Source of the DNA: Candidatus Agathobaculum merdigallinarum
GTDB lineage: Bacteria > Bacillota > Clostridia > Oscillospirales > Butyricicoccaceae
DNA length: 26,427 nt
Direction: 5' to 3'
Assembly: GCA_019115425.1 (NCBI GenBank)
Contig: DXDO01000068.1
Span: 1 to 26,427, forward strand
The notes beneath the pieces were generated by a model that worked only from the letters and a program-made list of their open reading frames with translations, did no database searches and was not told the origin of the DNA. Positions 16,740 to 24,019 of the stretch are shown in pieces (positions within the stretch are counted from its first letter, which is position 1; every line of letters begins with the position of its first letter). The position numbers were made by a program, and so were the translations under genes.

Positions 16740-16779
16740 CAAGTCCCGCCGACTTGTCCCCAGCGCCGGACGGTATAAT
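16740..16779 (+). promoter_or_regulatory. Promoter with palindrome for the Gfo/Idh operon
   Basis: TATAAT at 16774-16779 lies about 60 bp before the ATG at 16839. The perfect dyad CAAGTC-CCGCC-GACTTG (16740-16756) covers the -35 position, and no good -35 hexamer is present at normal spacing. A regulator binding here, perhaps AraC 2, would be suited to control this promoter. Confidence 0.5.
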
Positions 16780-16838
16780 AGGGAGCATCAAAAATGCTTT
16801 GTCCTGTCTGCTGGGACACGAAATGAGGCTGCAAAGAG

Positions 16839-18071
16839 ATGAAAAAAGTCAGACTGGCCCTTGTCGGCGCCGGTGGTTACGGCAATTACTGCCTTGGGCT
16901 GATGGAACGCTTTGTCGATCCGAAAACGTATGAGCTGGTTGCTGCAATCGATCCGTTCTATGAGTGCGTGCCGCGCTTTGAGAAGCTGAAGGCACAGGGC
17001 GTGCCGTTTTACCGCACGCTGGAGGATTTTTTCGCGGCGGATACCACTGATCTCGTCCTGATCGCAAGTCCCATCCACATGCACCGCGAGCAGTGCATCC
17101 TTGCCATGCAGCATGGCGCGCATGTGCTGTGCGAAAAGCCGCTTGCCCCCATTGTGCAGGATGCGCTGATCATCCGTGACGCCGCCGCAGAGTATGGGAA
17201 AAAGCTCGGCGTGGGCTTTCAGATGTCATTCTGCGACCCGATCCAGAACCTCAAAAAAGATATCCGCGCCGGTCTGCTGGGCGCGCCCAAGTCCCTGCGT
17301 TCCTATGTGTCTTGGCAGCGGTTCGACAGCTACTACAACAGCCCGTGGAAGGGCCGCGTGAAGGACGCGCAGGGGCACTGGATTCTGGACTCCATCCTGA
17401 CCAACGCCACCGCGCACTATCTGCACAACACCTTCTTCGTCCTCGGAAACGAGCAGGACAGCGCCGCGATGCCCCAGTCGCTGCGCGTCGAGCTGTACAA
17501 CGGCAAGGGGATCGAGACCTTTGACACCGCATTCGTGCAGGGTGAGTTTGCAGACGGCAGTGATTTCTTCATCGCGGTCACGCATTCGGGCGACCGCAAC
17601 ATCGACCCTGTCCTGCGGTATGAATTTGAAAACGCGGTCGTCACCGCGTCCGGCAACGACGATTCCGCGGAGATCATCGCGACGTTCCGCGACGGCACGA
17701 CCAAAAACTACGGCGCAGCCCTCGGCGAATACCATGTGGCGCAGAAGATCCGCACCATGCTCGCCGTTGCCGCCGATCCGGCGCTTCCTGTGCCCTGCAC
17801 GGCGGACACCATCCTGCCTCAGCTGACGGTGTGCAACGCGATCTGTGATCAGGCGGACGTGCATCCGCTCCCCGCGGCGCGCATGGAGCGCGTTACAGAG
17901 CCTGAACCCGGCATTTTCATGCCCGGTCTGTCGGACGAGGCATGGCGCTGCTTTGAGGAGGGCAGGCTGCCGTCTGCGCTCGGCTATGACTGGGCCTGCC
18001 CGCCGTCTGAGTTCCGGCTGGACGGCTATACCGCCTTTTCGGGCGCACGATTTGACAAGGAGGCGCATTGA
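16839..18071 (+). CDS. Gfo/Idh/MocA family oxidoreductase 1
   Basis: 410 residues. The Rossmann start is RLALVGAGGYGNY (about 5-17), and CEKPLAP (98-104) is the family EKP motif that binds the nicotinamide end of NAD(P). The C-terminal half is the expected alpha/beta substrate domain, with an extension of some 60 residues. Such enzymes oxidise or reduce sugar ring hydroxyls and work with bound or free NAD. It has no signal peptide. It is the first gene of a pair whose second start lies one base after its stop, indicating coupled translation. Confidence 0.92.
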   Translation: MKKVRLALVGAGGYGNYCLGLMERFVDPKTYELVAAIDPFYECVPRFEKLKAQGVPFYRTLEDFFAADTTDLVLIASPIHMHREQCILAMQHGAHVLCEKPLAPIVQDALIIRDAAAEYGKKLGVGFQMSFCDPIQNLKKDIRAGLLGAPKSLRSYVSWQRFDSYYNSPWKGRVKDAQGHWILDSILTNATAHYLHNTFFVLGNEQDSAAMPQSLRVELYNGKGIETFDTAFVQGEFADGSDFFIAVTHSGDRNIDPVLRYEFENAVVTASGNDDSAEIIATFRDGTTKNYGAALGEYHVAQKIRTMLAVAADPALPVPCTADTILPQLTVCNAICDQADVHPLPAARMERVTEPEPGIFMPGLSDEAWRCFEEGRLPSALGYDWACPPSEFRLDGYTAFSGARFDKEAH

Positions 18072-18072
18072 G

Positions 18073-19071
18073 ATGTTCCGTGTTTGTATCGCCGGCAATT
18101 CCGGCCACGCCGCTACCGTGACCCGCGCGCTGCCGCGTCTGCCGCAGGTGGAGATCGCGGGCTGGTGCCATGCATGGGACGGCGAGCCCATGACCGAGGT
18201 GCTCGAAGATTTTGCGAAACTCGGCCTGACCCCGCCGGAATTTCCGGATTGGCGCACCATGATGGACGCGGCAAAGCCGGATGTGCTTGTTGTGGACGGC
18301 CTGTTCTCCGACCACGAGGAGATGACCTGCGAGGCGCTCGCCCGCGGCATCCATGTATACTGTGACAAGCCGCTCGCGCTGACGCTTGCAGGGCTGGCGC
18401 GCGTCGAGGCCGCGGCGAAGGCTTCCTCCGCCGTGCTTTGGGCGATGCAGACCGCCCGATACGATCCCTGGTTCTACACCGCGAAGGCGCTGATCGAGGA
18501 AGGCGCGATCGGCTCGGTTCGTCTGCTGACCGCGCAGAAATCCTACCGCCTTGGCCAGCGCGCGCCGTTTTTCCGTCATCGGGAGCAGCACGGCGGCCTG
18601 ATTCCCTGGGTTGCCATTCATGGCATCGATTTTATCCGCTACCTGTATCCGCAGGCTGTGCATACGATCTTCGCGCACCATTCCGCGCAGGCCAATAGCG
18701 GCTACGGCGATCTGGAAGTGACCGCCCAGCTGATGATGACCATGGCGGACGGCGTTTCCGCGCAGGTCAGCGCGGACTATCTCCGTCCGGCGAACGCCGC
18801 GACCCATGGCGACGACCGCGTGCGCGCGGCCGGCACCGACGGTGTGATCGAGGTGCGCGGCGACCAGGTTTGGCTGATCAACGCGCAGAACGATGGTTCG
18901 GTTCCTGTGCCGCTGCGCGAGTGTCCTATGATCTTCGAGGACTTTATCCATACCCTCGAAGGGCACGGGACCGGTGCGCTCGACCTTGCGGAGTCCATCG
19001 CGGACAGTCGCCTGGCCCTGCTTGCCCGCGAATCTGCGGACACGGGGATGCTGGTGCAAACGGATCGCTGA
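18073..19071 (+). CDS. Gfo/Idh/MocA family oxidoreductase 2
   Basis: 332 residues, ATG preceded by AAGGAGG. The glycine-rich start is divergent (CIAGNSGHAATV) and the EKP motif is replaced by CDKPLAL (97-103), a conservative change. WVAIHGIDFIRYLYP carries the His/Asp pair seen near the active site in the family. It has low similarity to its neighbour by eye, so it is a second, distinct member rather than a recent duplicate. The pair may act on the same sugar derivative in sequence. Substrate and direction are unknown. Confidence 0.9.
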   Translation: MFRVCIAGNSGHAATVTRALPRLPQVEIAGWCHAWDGEPMTEVLEDFAKLGLTPPEFPDWRTMMDAAKPDVLVVDGLFSDHEEMTCEALARGIHVYCDKPLALTLAGLARVEAAAKASSAVLWAMQTARYDPWFYTAKALIEEGAIGSVRLLTAQKSYRLGQRAPFFRHREQHGGLIPWVAIHGIDFIRYLYPQAVHTIFAHHSAQANSGYGDLEVTAQLMMTMADGVSAQVSADYLRPANAATHGDDRVRAAGTDGVIEVRGDQVWLINAQNDGSVPVPLRECPMIFEDFIHTLEGHGTGALDLAESIADSRLALLARESADTGMLVQTDR

Positions 19072-19121
19072 GACACCCTTTGCATGATTCTTTCCTTTTC
19101 TTCTTCGTCCAGCGGGACGAA

Positions 19122-19151
19122 AAAAGCCGGTGCTTTTCTGCACCGGCTTTT
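19122..19151 (+). terminator. Intrinsic terminator of the Gfo/Idh operon
   Basis: AAAAGCCGGTGC pairs with GCACCGGCTTTT over 12 bp with a TTTTCT loop. Directly before it is another hairpin, TTCGTCC-AGCG-GGACGAA (19104-19121). The structured repeat starts on the next base, 19152. Confidence 0.8.
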
Positions 19152-19364
19152 CAGTCTGTCTAAAAAGTCTTTCGCGCGTAGCGCGTATCAAATGGGAAAT
19201 TGCGGCGAGCCGCAATTTCCATAAAAACTGGGAGCATGTATCACAGTTTTTATACAAGACGACTCTGAATAGTGCCCGTAGGGCGCGGTTCGGAGTCGCA
19301 AATTCGATCGGAAGCGTGGTTCCGATCGAGAGGCTGTCGAAAAACTATGTTTTTCGACAGCCTC
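19152..19364 (+). repeat. Multi-hairpin intergenic repeat element, copy 2
   Basis: 213 bp with the same hairpin order as 7441-7655: 19173-19185, 19195-19220 (11 bp), 19221-19253 (10 bp, one mismatch, 2 bp), 19260-19298 (longer, sequence unlike copy 1), 19304-19329 (10 bp, identical) and 19330-19364 (15 bp). Differences inside the second and third stems are paired changes. It lies between the Gfo/Idh operon and the convergent TatD gene, and is bracketed by two near-identical terminator hairpins. Confidence 0.85.
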
Positions 19365-19400
19365 AAAAGCCGGTGCTGTTTTGCACCGGCTTGTATTTTT
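19365..19400 (+). terminator. Second copy of the terminator hairpin
   Basis: AAGCCGGTGC (19367-19376) pairs with GCACCGGCTT (19383-19392), followed by TGTATTTTT. It matches 19122-19151 at about 27 of 30 positions and stands on the other side of the repeat element. The next stretch, 19401-19481, shows no gene. Confidence 0.7.
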
Positions 19401-19481
19401 CTGCGATCTGATGCTGTGGTCGATAGAGCGGAGCAAACCGCTTCGGATGGGGGGACGCCGTCTATCCAATCGGCAGCTGCA

Positions 19482-20252
19482 TCAGGAAATGGCAAACAGG
19501 CGCTTGCCGTTTTCGGTGGTAATGCGCTCCACTTCTTCCACGCTCATGCCCTTGATCTCTGCGATGGTTTCTGCCATACGGTATACATAAAGTGAGCTGT
19601 TGCGGCGGCCGCGGAATGGCTCGGGCGTCATATACGGCGCGTCTGTTTCGATCATCAGGCGGTCGATAGGCACCTCCCGGATCACCTCGATCGCGCGCCG
19701 CGCGTTTTTAAAGGTGATCACGCCGGTAAATGACAGATAATATCCCAGACGCAGCAGCTCGCGGGCCATCTCCACACTGCCGGCATAGCAATGATACACG
19801 CCGCGCACCTCGGGATAGCGCCGTGTGATCTCCATGCAGTCGCCGTGTGCATCACGGTCGTGCACAATGACCGGCATGTTCAGCTCGCGCGCCAATTCCA
19901 TCTGGCGCGCAAACACGACCTGCTGCCGCGCGCGGGCGTGCTCGTCTTTCTCCCAATAGTAGTCCAGACCGATCTCCCCGATGGCGCGTACCTTGGGTTC
20001 CGTTTGTGCCAATTCTTGAATGACCGATAGGTCATTATTCCAGGATTCGTTAATATTTTCTGGATGAATGCCGACTGCGGCATATACAAAGGCATATTTT
20101 TGTGCATAGCTGACGGCCTTGCGCGAGGTCTCCACATCGCAGCCGGGGTTTAGGATCAGCCCGATATCATGTGCCGGCAGGGATGCCAGAAGCTCGTCCC
20201 TGTCCGGATCAAACCGCTTATCATCATAATGCGCGTGGGTGTCAAACAGCAT
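19482..20252 (-). CDS. tatD: TatD family metal-dependent deoxyribonuclease
   Basis: 256 residues, typical length. Metal ligands are visible: His6 and His8 in DTHAHYDD, Glu in IGEIGLDYYWEKD, His in PVIVHDRDAHGD and YHCYAG, and Asp in IETDAPYMTPEP. TatD enzymes are cytoplasmic Mg2+-dependent 3'-5' exonucleases involved in DNA repair and quality control. The start is 12 bp after the stop of the phosphatase gene, so the two form a unit. Assignment within the TatD/YcfH/YabD group cannot be refined from sequence alone. Confidence 0.95.
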   Translation of the reverse strand: MLFDTHAHYDDKRFDPDRDELLASLPAHDIGLILNPGCDVETSRKAVSYAQKYAFVYAAVGIHPENINESWNNDLSVIQELAQTEPKVRAIGEIGLDYYWEKDEHARARQQVVFARQMELARELNMPVIVHDRDAHGDCMEITRRYPEVRGVYHCYAGSVEMARELLRLGYYLSFTGVITFKNARRAIEVIREVPIDRLMIETDAPYMTPEPFRGRRNSSLYVYRMAETIAEIKGMSVEEVERITTENGKRLFAIS

Positions 20253-20264
20253 TTTTCCTCTCCT

Positions 20265-21032
20265 TTATGCAATCCATCCGAAATGTTTGCAGGCGTTCCA
20301 CAGTCCATCCTGCTCGACCCTGTCGGTGATGTAGTCCGCCTTGTCTTTAAGCGCATCGCGCGCGTTGCCCATGGCGATGCTGAACCAACCCTGCCCGAAC
20401 ATACACATGTCATTCATGCCGTCGCCAAACACGACGACATCGTCATCCGGCACCCCCAGCCGGTCCAGCATCCGGCGGATGCCTTTCTGCTTTTCGGTGG
20501 GCTCGATGAGCAATATATCGCGGTTATAACGCACGGTCGGCAGGCCGCCGAAGTCGATCGCGCCTTCCTGCTCTGTATTGCAGGCGATGTTGACCTTGTA
20601 CAGTTTATGCAGTGCATGATAATCGAACGACGGATCGCAGCGCGTCGAGAAGTATTCGGGCGGCGCTGCCGCGAGATAACGCTCGTCCGTCGTGACGCAC
20701 AGCTGCTCGTTAACCGGCGTGACCGCCCACGGGATACCCGCGGCCTCCAGCCGCTCGATCAGCGCGATGCAATCCGCTGCAGGCAGGCTTTTCATCTCTG
20801 CGATCTTGCCGCTGAGGGTTAAACTGTATCCGCCGTCCGCCACAAAGTCCTGAAAGCCGTGCTGGGCCGCAAACTGTGCGGCCGAAGCCTGCAAACGGCC
20901 GGTCGCCAGCGCGGTGAAATGCCCGTTCGCGCGCAGGCGATCTATACACCGCACCGCGCTTTCCGGCATGACCATAGTCTGCTCAATGCTCAATGTTCCG
21001 TCAATATCAAAAAAGAAGTATTTTTTGTGCAT
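20265..21032 (-). CDS. HAD superfamily hydrolase, Cof-type (IIB)
   Basis: 255 residues from the ATG at 21032, which follows AGGAGG and immediately gives motif I, FFFDIDGTLS (Asp9, Asp11). The longer open frame upstream adds a poor N terminus and is not used. The late motif VVFGDGMNDMCMF holds the metal-binding Asp residues, and a large cap domain lies between motifs II and III as in the Cof group. Likely a cytoplasmic phosphatase of sugar phosphates or small phosphoesters. Upstream 21033-21367 contains its promoter and a leader of about 217 nt with no gene I can support. Confidence 0.93.
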   Translation of the reverse strand: MHKKYFFFDIDGTLSIEQTMVMPESAVRCIDRLRANGHFTALATGRLQASAAQFAAQHGFQDFVADGGYSLTLSGKIAEMKSLPAADCIALIERLEAAGIPWAVTPVNEQLCVTTDERYLAAAPPEYFSTRCDPSFDYHALHKLYKVNIACNTEQEGAIDFGGLPTVRYNRDILLIEPTEKQKGIRRMLDRLGVPDDDVVVFGDGMNDMCMFGQGWFSIAMGNARDALKDKADYITDRVEQDGLWNACKHFGWIA

Positions 21033-21255
21033 GGGACCTCCTGCTGTCATATGATTGTGCTGCGGGCTTATGAAAAAACGGACCGGCTGTTTTGGCGCCA
21101 TTCTATCCGGACAGATTTAGAGCAAAGCGATTTTTATATGCCCAGCCGTCTGCGGACGCGTCAATCATCGGATCGCGCTGTTCACTGTCATCGCTCGGGA
21201 TGTCTGTTTCGTGTGCTTTGCCGCCGGTTTCATCGTGAAATCAATATTTTATAGT

Positions 21256-21284
21256 ATTATACCACGGCAGCCGCAGCATTTCCA
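21256..21284 (-). promoter_or_regulatory. Candidate promoter of the HAD-tatD unit
   Basis: Minus strand TGGAAA (21279-21284), 17 bp, TATAAT (21256-21261). It would give a long leader before the ATG at 21032. The leader holds only tiny open frames without ribosome sites. Confidence 0.4.
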
Positions 21285-21367
21285 CCACTGCAAAGCGCTT
21301 GAGCCGGAAGCGTACGTGATGCAGCGTATAAAGTCCCGCGGCACTGGGAAATAGACAGCGGTTGTTT

Positions 21368-21444
21368 TGGCACCCCTGACCAGACTCTAACTGGTGACCT
21401 ACCGCTTAGGAGGCGGTCGCTCTATACAACTGAGCTACAGGGGC
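21368..21444 (-). tRNA. tRNA-Arg (anticodon CCT)
   Basis: 77 nt including an encoded CCA (21368-21370 on the plus strand). Acceptor GCCCCTG pairs with CAGGGGT, with G1-U72 as a wobble. The D stem is GCTC/GAGC. The anticodon stem ACCGC/GCGGT closes the loop CTCCTAA, giving CCT, which reads AGG. The T stem is ACCAG/CTGGT. Two normally invariant bases differ: D-loop position 19 is T instead of G (AGTTGTATA), and T-loop position 56 is A instead of C (TTAGAGT). The changes can pair with each other. G18 and T55 are kept. Confidence 0.93.
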
Positions 21445-21464
21445 ATAGATAAGAACGGTTTTGC

Positions 21465-21573
21465 TTTGAGGCATAAAACTTGAAGGAACCGCCGCGCAGG
21501 CGATGTGTCCTTTATCCGGCTGAGCTGCCGGAACGCAACGGAGGATTTCAGCGGACAAACAGTATGCCTCAAA
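21465..21573 (-). other. Structured tRNA-like leader upstream of tRNA-Arg
   Basis: On the minus strand an 11-bp outer pairing, TTTGAGGCATA (21563-21573) with TATGCCTCAAA (21465-21475), encloses two hairpins: TCCGGC-AGCTCA-GCCGGA, and AAGGA/TCCTT around CGCC/GGCG. The stretch AGCTCAGCCGGATAAAGG also resembles a tRNA D arm, so this could be a decayed tRNA. It lies between a strong minus-strand promoter and the tRNA. Either reading is uncertain. Confidence 0.35.
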
Positions 21574-21672
21574 AAAGAGAATGCTGCTATGTGCCTGGGG
21601 TAAGGCAGGATTTTGCCCGATCCGGCTATGGCGACAAATTTTCCCGCGCAAAAGCAGTGCATACTGTTTAAT

Positions 21673-21701
21673 ATATTACCCCATTCAAAGACAAATGTCA
21701 A
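21673..21701 (-). promoter_or_regulatory. Strong promoter reading toward tRNA-Arg
   Basis: Consensus TTGACA (21696-21701), 17 bp, TAATAT (21673-21678) on the minus strand. The transcript would start near 21666 and run through the structured leader into the tRNA at 21444. Confidence 0.65.
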
Positions 21702-21761
21702 TCGGACATGAGCAGAAAAACACGCTAAAATCCGGCGCAAAACTTTGTTAAAACAAAATCG

Positions 21762-21790
21762 TTGCACCCTGCAAAAGAACGTGCTATGAT
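21762..21790 (+). promoter_or_regulatory. Promoter of the oxaloacetate decarboxylase operon
   Basis: TTGCAC (21762-21767), 17 bp, TATGAT (21785-21790), about 75 bp before the start codon. Just upstream is the palindrome TTTGTT-AA-AACAAA (21744-21757), a possible operator; it is too short to match the usual 18-bp Rex site. Confidence 0.5.
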
Positions 21791-21865
21791 ACAATTAAGT
21801 AAAATGGGATAATAGGTAAAGTTTTGCTTTTTATTCTGTTTTACGGCCAAAGGAGGGGCATATTT

Positions 21866-23242
21866 GTGAAACAAATGCATATCACCGAAACCGTACTGCG
21901 CGACGCGCAACAGTCGTTGATCGCAACCCGTATGCCGTTTGATGATTTCGAGGCTGTACTGGATGAGATGGACAAGGCCGGCTACCATTCGATCGAATGC
22001 TGGGGCGGCGCCACCTTCGACAGCTGCCTGCGCTACCTCAACGAAGACCCGTGGGAGCGTTTGCGAAAGATCAAAGCGCATATGAAGCATACCAAGCTGC
22101 AAATGCTGCTGCGTGGACAAAATTTGCTCGGTTATCACCACTATTCGGATGATACCGTGCGCCGCTTTGTGCGCAAAAGTGTGGAGAACGGCATGGATAT
22201 TATCCGCATCTTTGATGCGCTGAACGATCTGCGCAATATCGAGACCGCGGTGGACGAATGCCTGAAAGCCGGCGGACATGCGCAGGGCTGTATCTGCTAC
22301 ACGCTCAGCCCGATCCACAATTTGGAGATGTTTGTCTCGCTCGGCAAGCAGATCGAGGAGATGGGCTGCAACTCGCTGTGCATCAAGGATATGGCGGGCA
22401 TCATGTCGCCGCAGGAATGCTATGATCTTGTCACCGCGCTGCGCGCCAATATCAAGCTGCCGATCTATGTGCACACGCACGCCACCACAGGCCTGGGCTA
22501 TATGACCTATCTCAAGGCGGCGGAAGCGGGTGCGGCGGGCATCGACTGCGCGACCTCGTGCTTCTCAGGCGGCACCAGCCAGCCCGCGACCGAGTCCGTT
22601 GTCTATGCGCTCACCCAAATGGGCTATAACTGCGGTGTTGACAGCAGGGAACTCAACCGCATCAACAATTTCTTCCTGCCGGTCAAGGAGAAGTTTTCCG
22701 AAAATGGCACGTTTGACCCTTATGTGCTGTCAACCAAGACCGACGCGTTGATTTATCAAATCCCGGGCGGCATGCTGTCCAATCTGGTAGCGCAGCTCAA
22801 GGCGCAGAATGCAATCGATAAGCTGGATGATGTGCTGGATGAAACCCCGCGCGTGCGCGCGGATCTCGGCTATCCGCCGCTGGTCACCCCGCTGAGCCAG
22901 ATGGTCGGCGTGCAGGCGACGGTCAACGTGCTGCTCGGCGAGCGGTACAAGTCGATCGGTAAGGAGATCAAAAGCTATATCAAGGGTGAATACGGCAAAG
23001 CGCCGGGAAAGATCGATCCCGAGCTGGCGGAAAAGGTGCTTGGCGGCGAGCAGCCGATGACCGGACGTTTTGCGGATACGCTTGCACCCGAATACGAGGA
23101 CGCAAAGGCGCATCTCGGCAGTCTGGCGCGGTGCGAGGAGGATGTGCTCTCCTACATCGCGTTCCCGCAGCAGGCCGAGCAGTATTTTGAGCGCCGCGAG
23201 AACATGTTTACCGCAAGCTATACGTTTAAGGAGGTCGGCTGA
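21866..23242 (+). CDS. oadA: Oxaloacetate decarboxylase alpha subunit (carboxyltransferase)
   Basis: 458 residues from the GTG at 21866, 9 nt after AAGGAGG; an ATG three codons later is an alternative. The pyruvate carboxylase-like TIM barrel starts with HITETVLRDAQQSL. Catalytic features are Lys174 in IKDMAG and metal-binding His203/His205 in HTHATTG. It ends without the biotin domain found in many OadA proteins; that domain is a separate gene, third in the operon. The subunit moves the carboxyl group from oxaloacetate to biotin in the cytoplasm. The alternative, a pyruvate carboxylase B subunit, is unlikely because the membrane subunits are in the same operon. Confidence 0.94.
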   Translation: MKQMHITETVLRDAQQSLIATRMPFDDFEAVLDEMDKAGYHSIECWGGATFDSCLRYLNEDPWERLRKIKAHMKHTKLQMLLRGQNLLGYHHYSDDTVRRFVRKSVENGMDIIRIFDALNDLRNIETAVDECLKAGGHAQGCICYTLSPIHNLEMFVSLGKQIEEMGCNSLCIKDMAGIMSPQECYDLVTALRANIKLPIYVHTHATTGLGYMTYLKAAEAGAAGIDCATSCFSGGTSQPATESVVYALTQMGYNCGVDSRELNRINNFFLPVKEKFSENGTFDPYVLSTKTDALIYQIPGGMLSNLVAQLKAQNAIDKLDDVLDETPRVRADLGYPPLVTPLSQMVGVQATVNVLLGERYKSIGKEIKSYIKGEYGKAPGKIDPELAEKVLGGEQPMTGRFADTLAPEYEDAKAHLGSLARCEEDVLSYIAFPQQAEQYFERRENMFTASYTFKEVG

Positions 23243-23244
23243 TT

Positions 23245-23589
23245 ATGGTTCAAGATCCGCTCAGCCTGTTGGACGCGCTGATGGTTGCGATGTCCGGCTT
23301 TATTATCGTTTTTATCATGCTGGCACTGCTTTGGGGGATTATTATCGTGATCTCTCGCGCAGTAGCCGGTGTAGAGCGCCGTCCCGCGTCCGCGGCGGCG
23401 AGCGCGCCCGTTCCGGAAGCCGCGCGTATGGCTGCGCCTGCTCCGGCAGCAGCCGTGCCGCCTGCTGCGCCGCAGGTGGTGCTGGAGGGCATCAGTGAAA
23501 CCGAGGCGGCGTGTGTGATGGCAATTGTCAGCCATGAAACGGGCATTCCGATCGACCAGCTCGTATTCAAGTCTATCAAAGCGGTTTAA
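23245..23589 (+). CDS. oadG: Oxaloacetate decarboxylase gamma subunit (OadG family)
   Basis: 114 residues: one N-terminal membrane helix (about 10-36, FIIVFIMLALLWGIIIVISRA), an Ala/Pro-rich stretch, then a short soluble end. This is the pattern of OadG, which anchors the alpha subunit to the beta subunit and binds zinc. The ribosome site AAGGAGG lies inside the end of the alpha gene and the ATG is 2 bp after its stop. Sequence identity within this family is low, so position is part of the evidence. Confidence 0.8.
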   Translation: MVQDPLSLLDALMVAMSGFIIVFIMLALLWGIIIVISRAVAGVERRPASAAASAPVPEAARMAAPAPAAAVPPAAPQVVLEGISETEAACVMAIVSHETGIPIDQLVFKSIKAV

Positions 23590-23603
23590 GGGGGAAATAA
23601 AAG

Positions 23604-24005
23604 ATGAAGTATATGGTTACGCTCAATGGCAAGCAATATGAAGTAGAGGTGGAAAAAGGCTCGGTCAGTGCGGTCGCAGTTGGCGATGCGCCTGCGGCGG
23701 CGGCACCGGCACCGGCGGCAGCGCCCGCACCCGCACCGGCCCCCGCTCCGGCAGCTTCAGCGCCTGCGGCGGCCCCAGCCGCAGCGGCGCCCGCGGGCGA
23801 GGTGATCGCAGCGCCCATGCCCGGCACCATTCTGGATGTTCGCTGCGCGGCTGGTCAGGCGTTCAAAGCCGGCGATGTGCTGTTCATTCTGGAAGCGATG
23901 AAGATGGAAAACGAGATCTGTGCCCCGCATGACGGTACGGTTACCTCGGTCAGCGTGCAGAAGGGCGCGGCAGTGGAAACCGGTACGACGCTCTGCACCA
24001 TGTAA
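23604..24005 (+). CDS. Biotin carrier subunit of the decarboxylase
   Basis: 133 residues. A short N-terminal domain (KYMVTLNGKQYEVEVEKG) is followed by a low-complexity Ala/Pro linker of about 40 residues, then a biotinyl domain with APMPGTIL and EAMKMEN. Lys100 is the biotin attachment site. The flexible linker lets biotin swing between the carboxyltransferase and the membrane beta subunit. The linker DNA is a run of GCN/CCN codons. Confidence 0.93.
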   Translation: MKYMVTLNGKQYEVEVEKGSVSAVAVGDAPAAAAPAPAAAPAPAPAPAPAASAPAAAPAAAAPAGEVIAAPMPGTILDVRCAAGQAFKAGDVLFILEAMKMENEICAPHDGTVTSVSVQKGAAVETGTTLCTM

Positions 24006-24019
24006 CGGAGGCGCATATT

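Noticed and set aside
17226..19257. Long minus-strand frames (380 and 446 codons) under the Gfo/Idh genes
   Set aside because: They are antisense shadows with Arg/His-rich low-quality sequence; the plus-strand frames have motifs, ribosome sites and coupled starts.
19408..19485. Inverted repeat CTGATGC/GCATCAG around the tatD end
   Set aside because: Seven base pairs at 64-bp distance, one arm partly coding, is expected by chance.
21033..21248. Two short open frames (about 21 codons) in the leader of the HAD gene
   Set aside because: Neither has a ribosome site or any recognisable sequence.
21744..21757. Rex redox-sensor site upstream of oadA
   Set aside because: TTTGTTAAAACAAA lacks the 4-bp centre of the usual TTGTTAA-n4-TTAACAA site; kept only as a generic palindrome.
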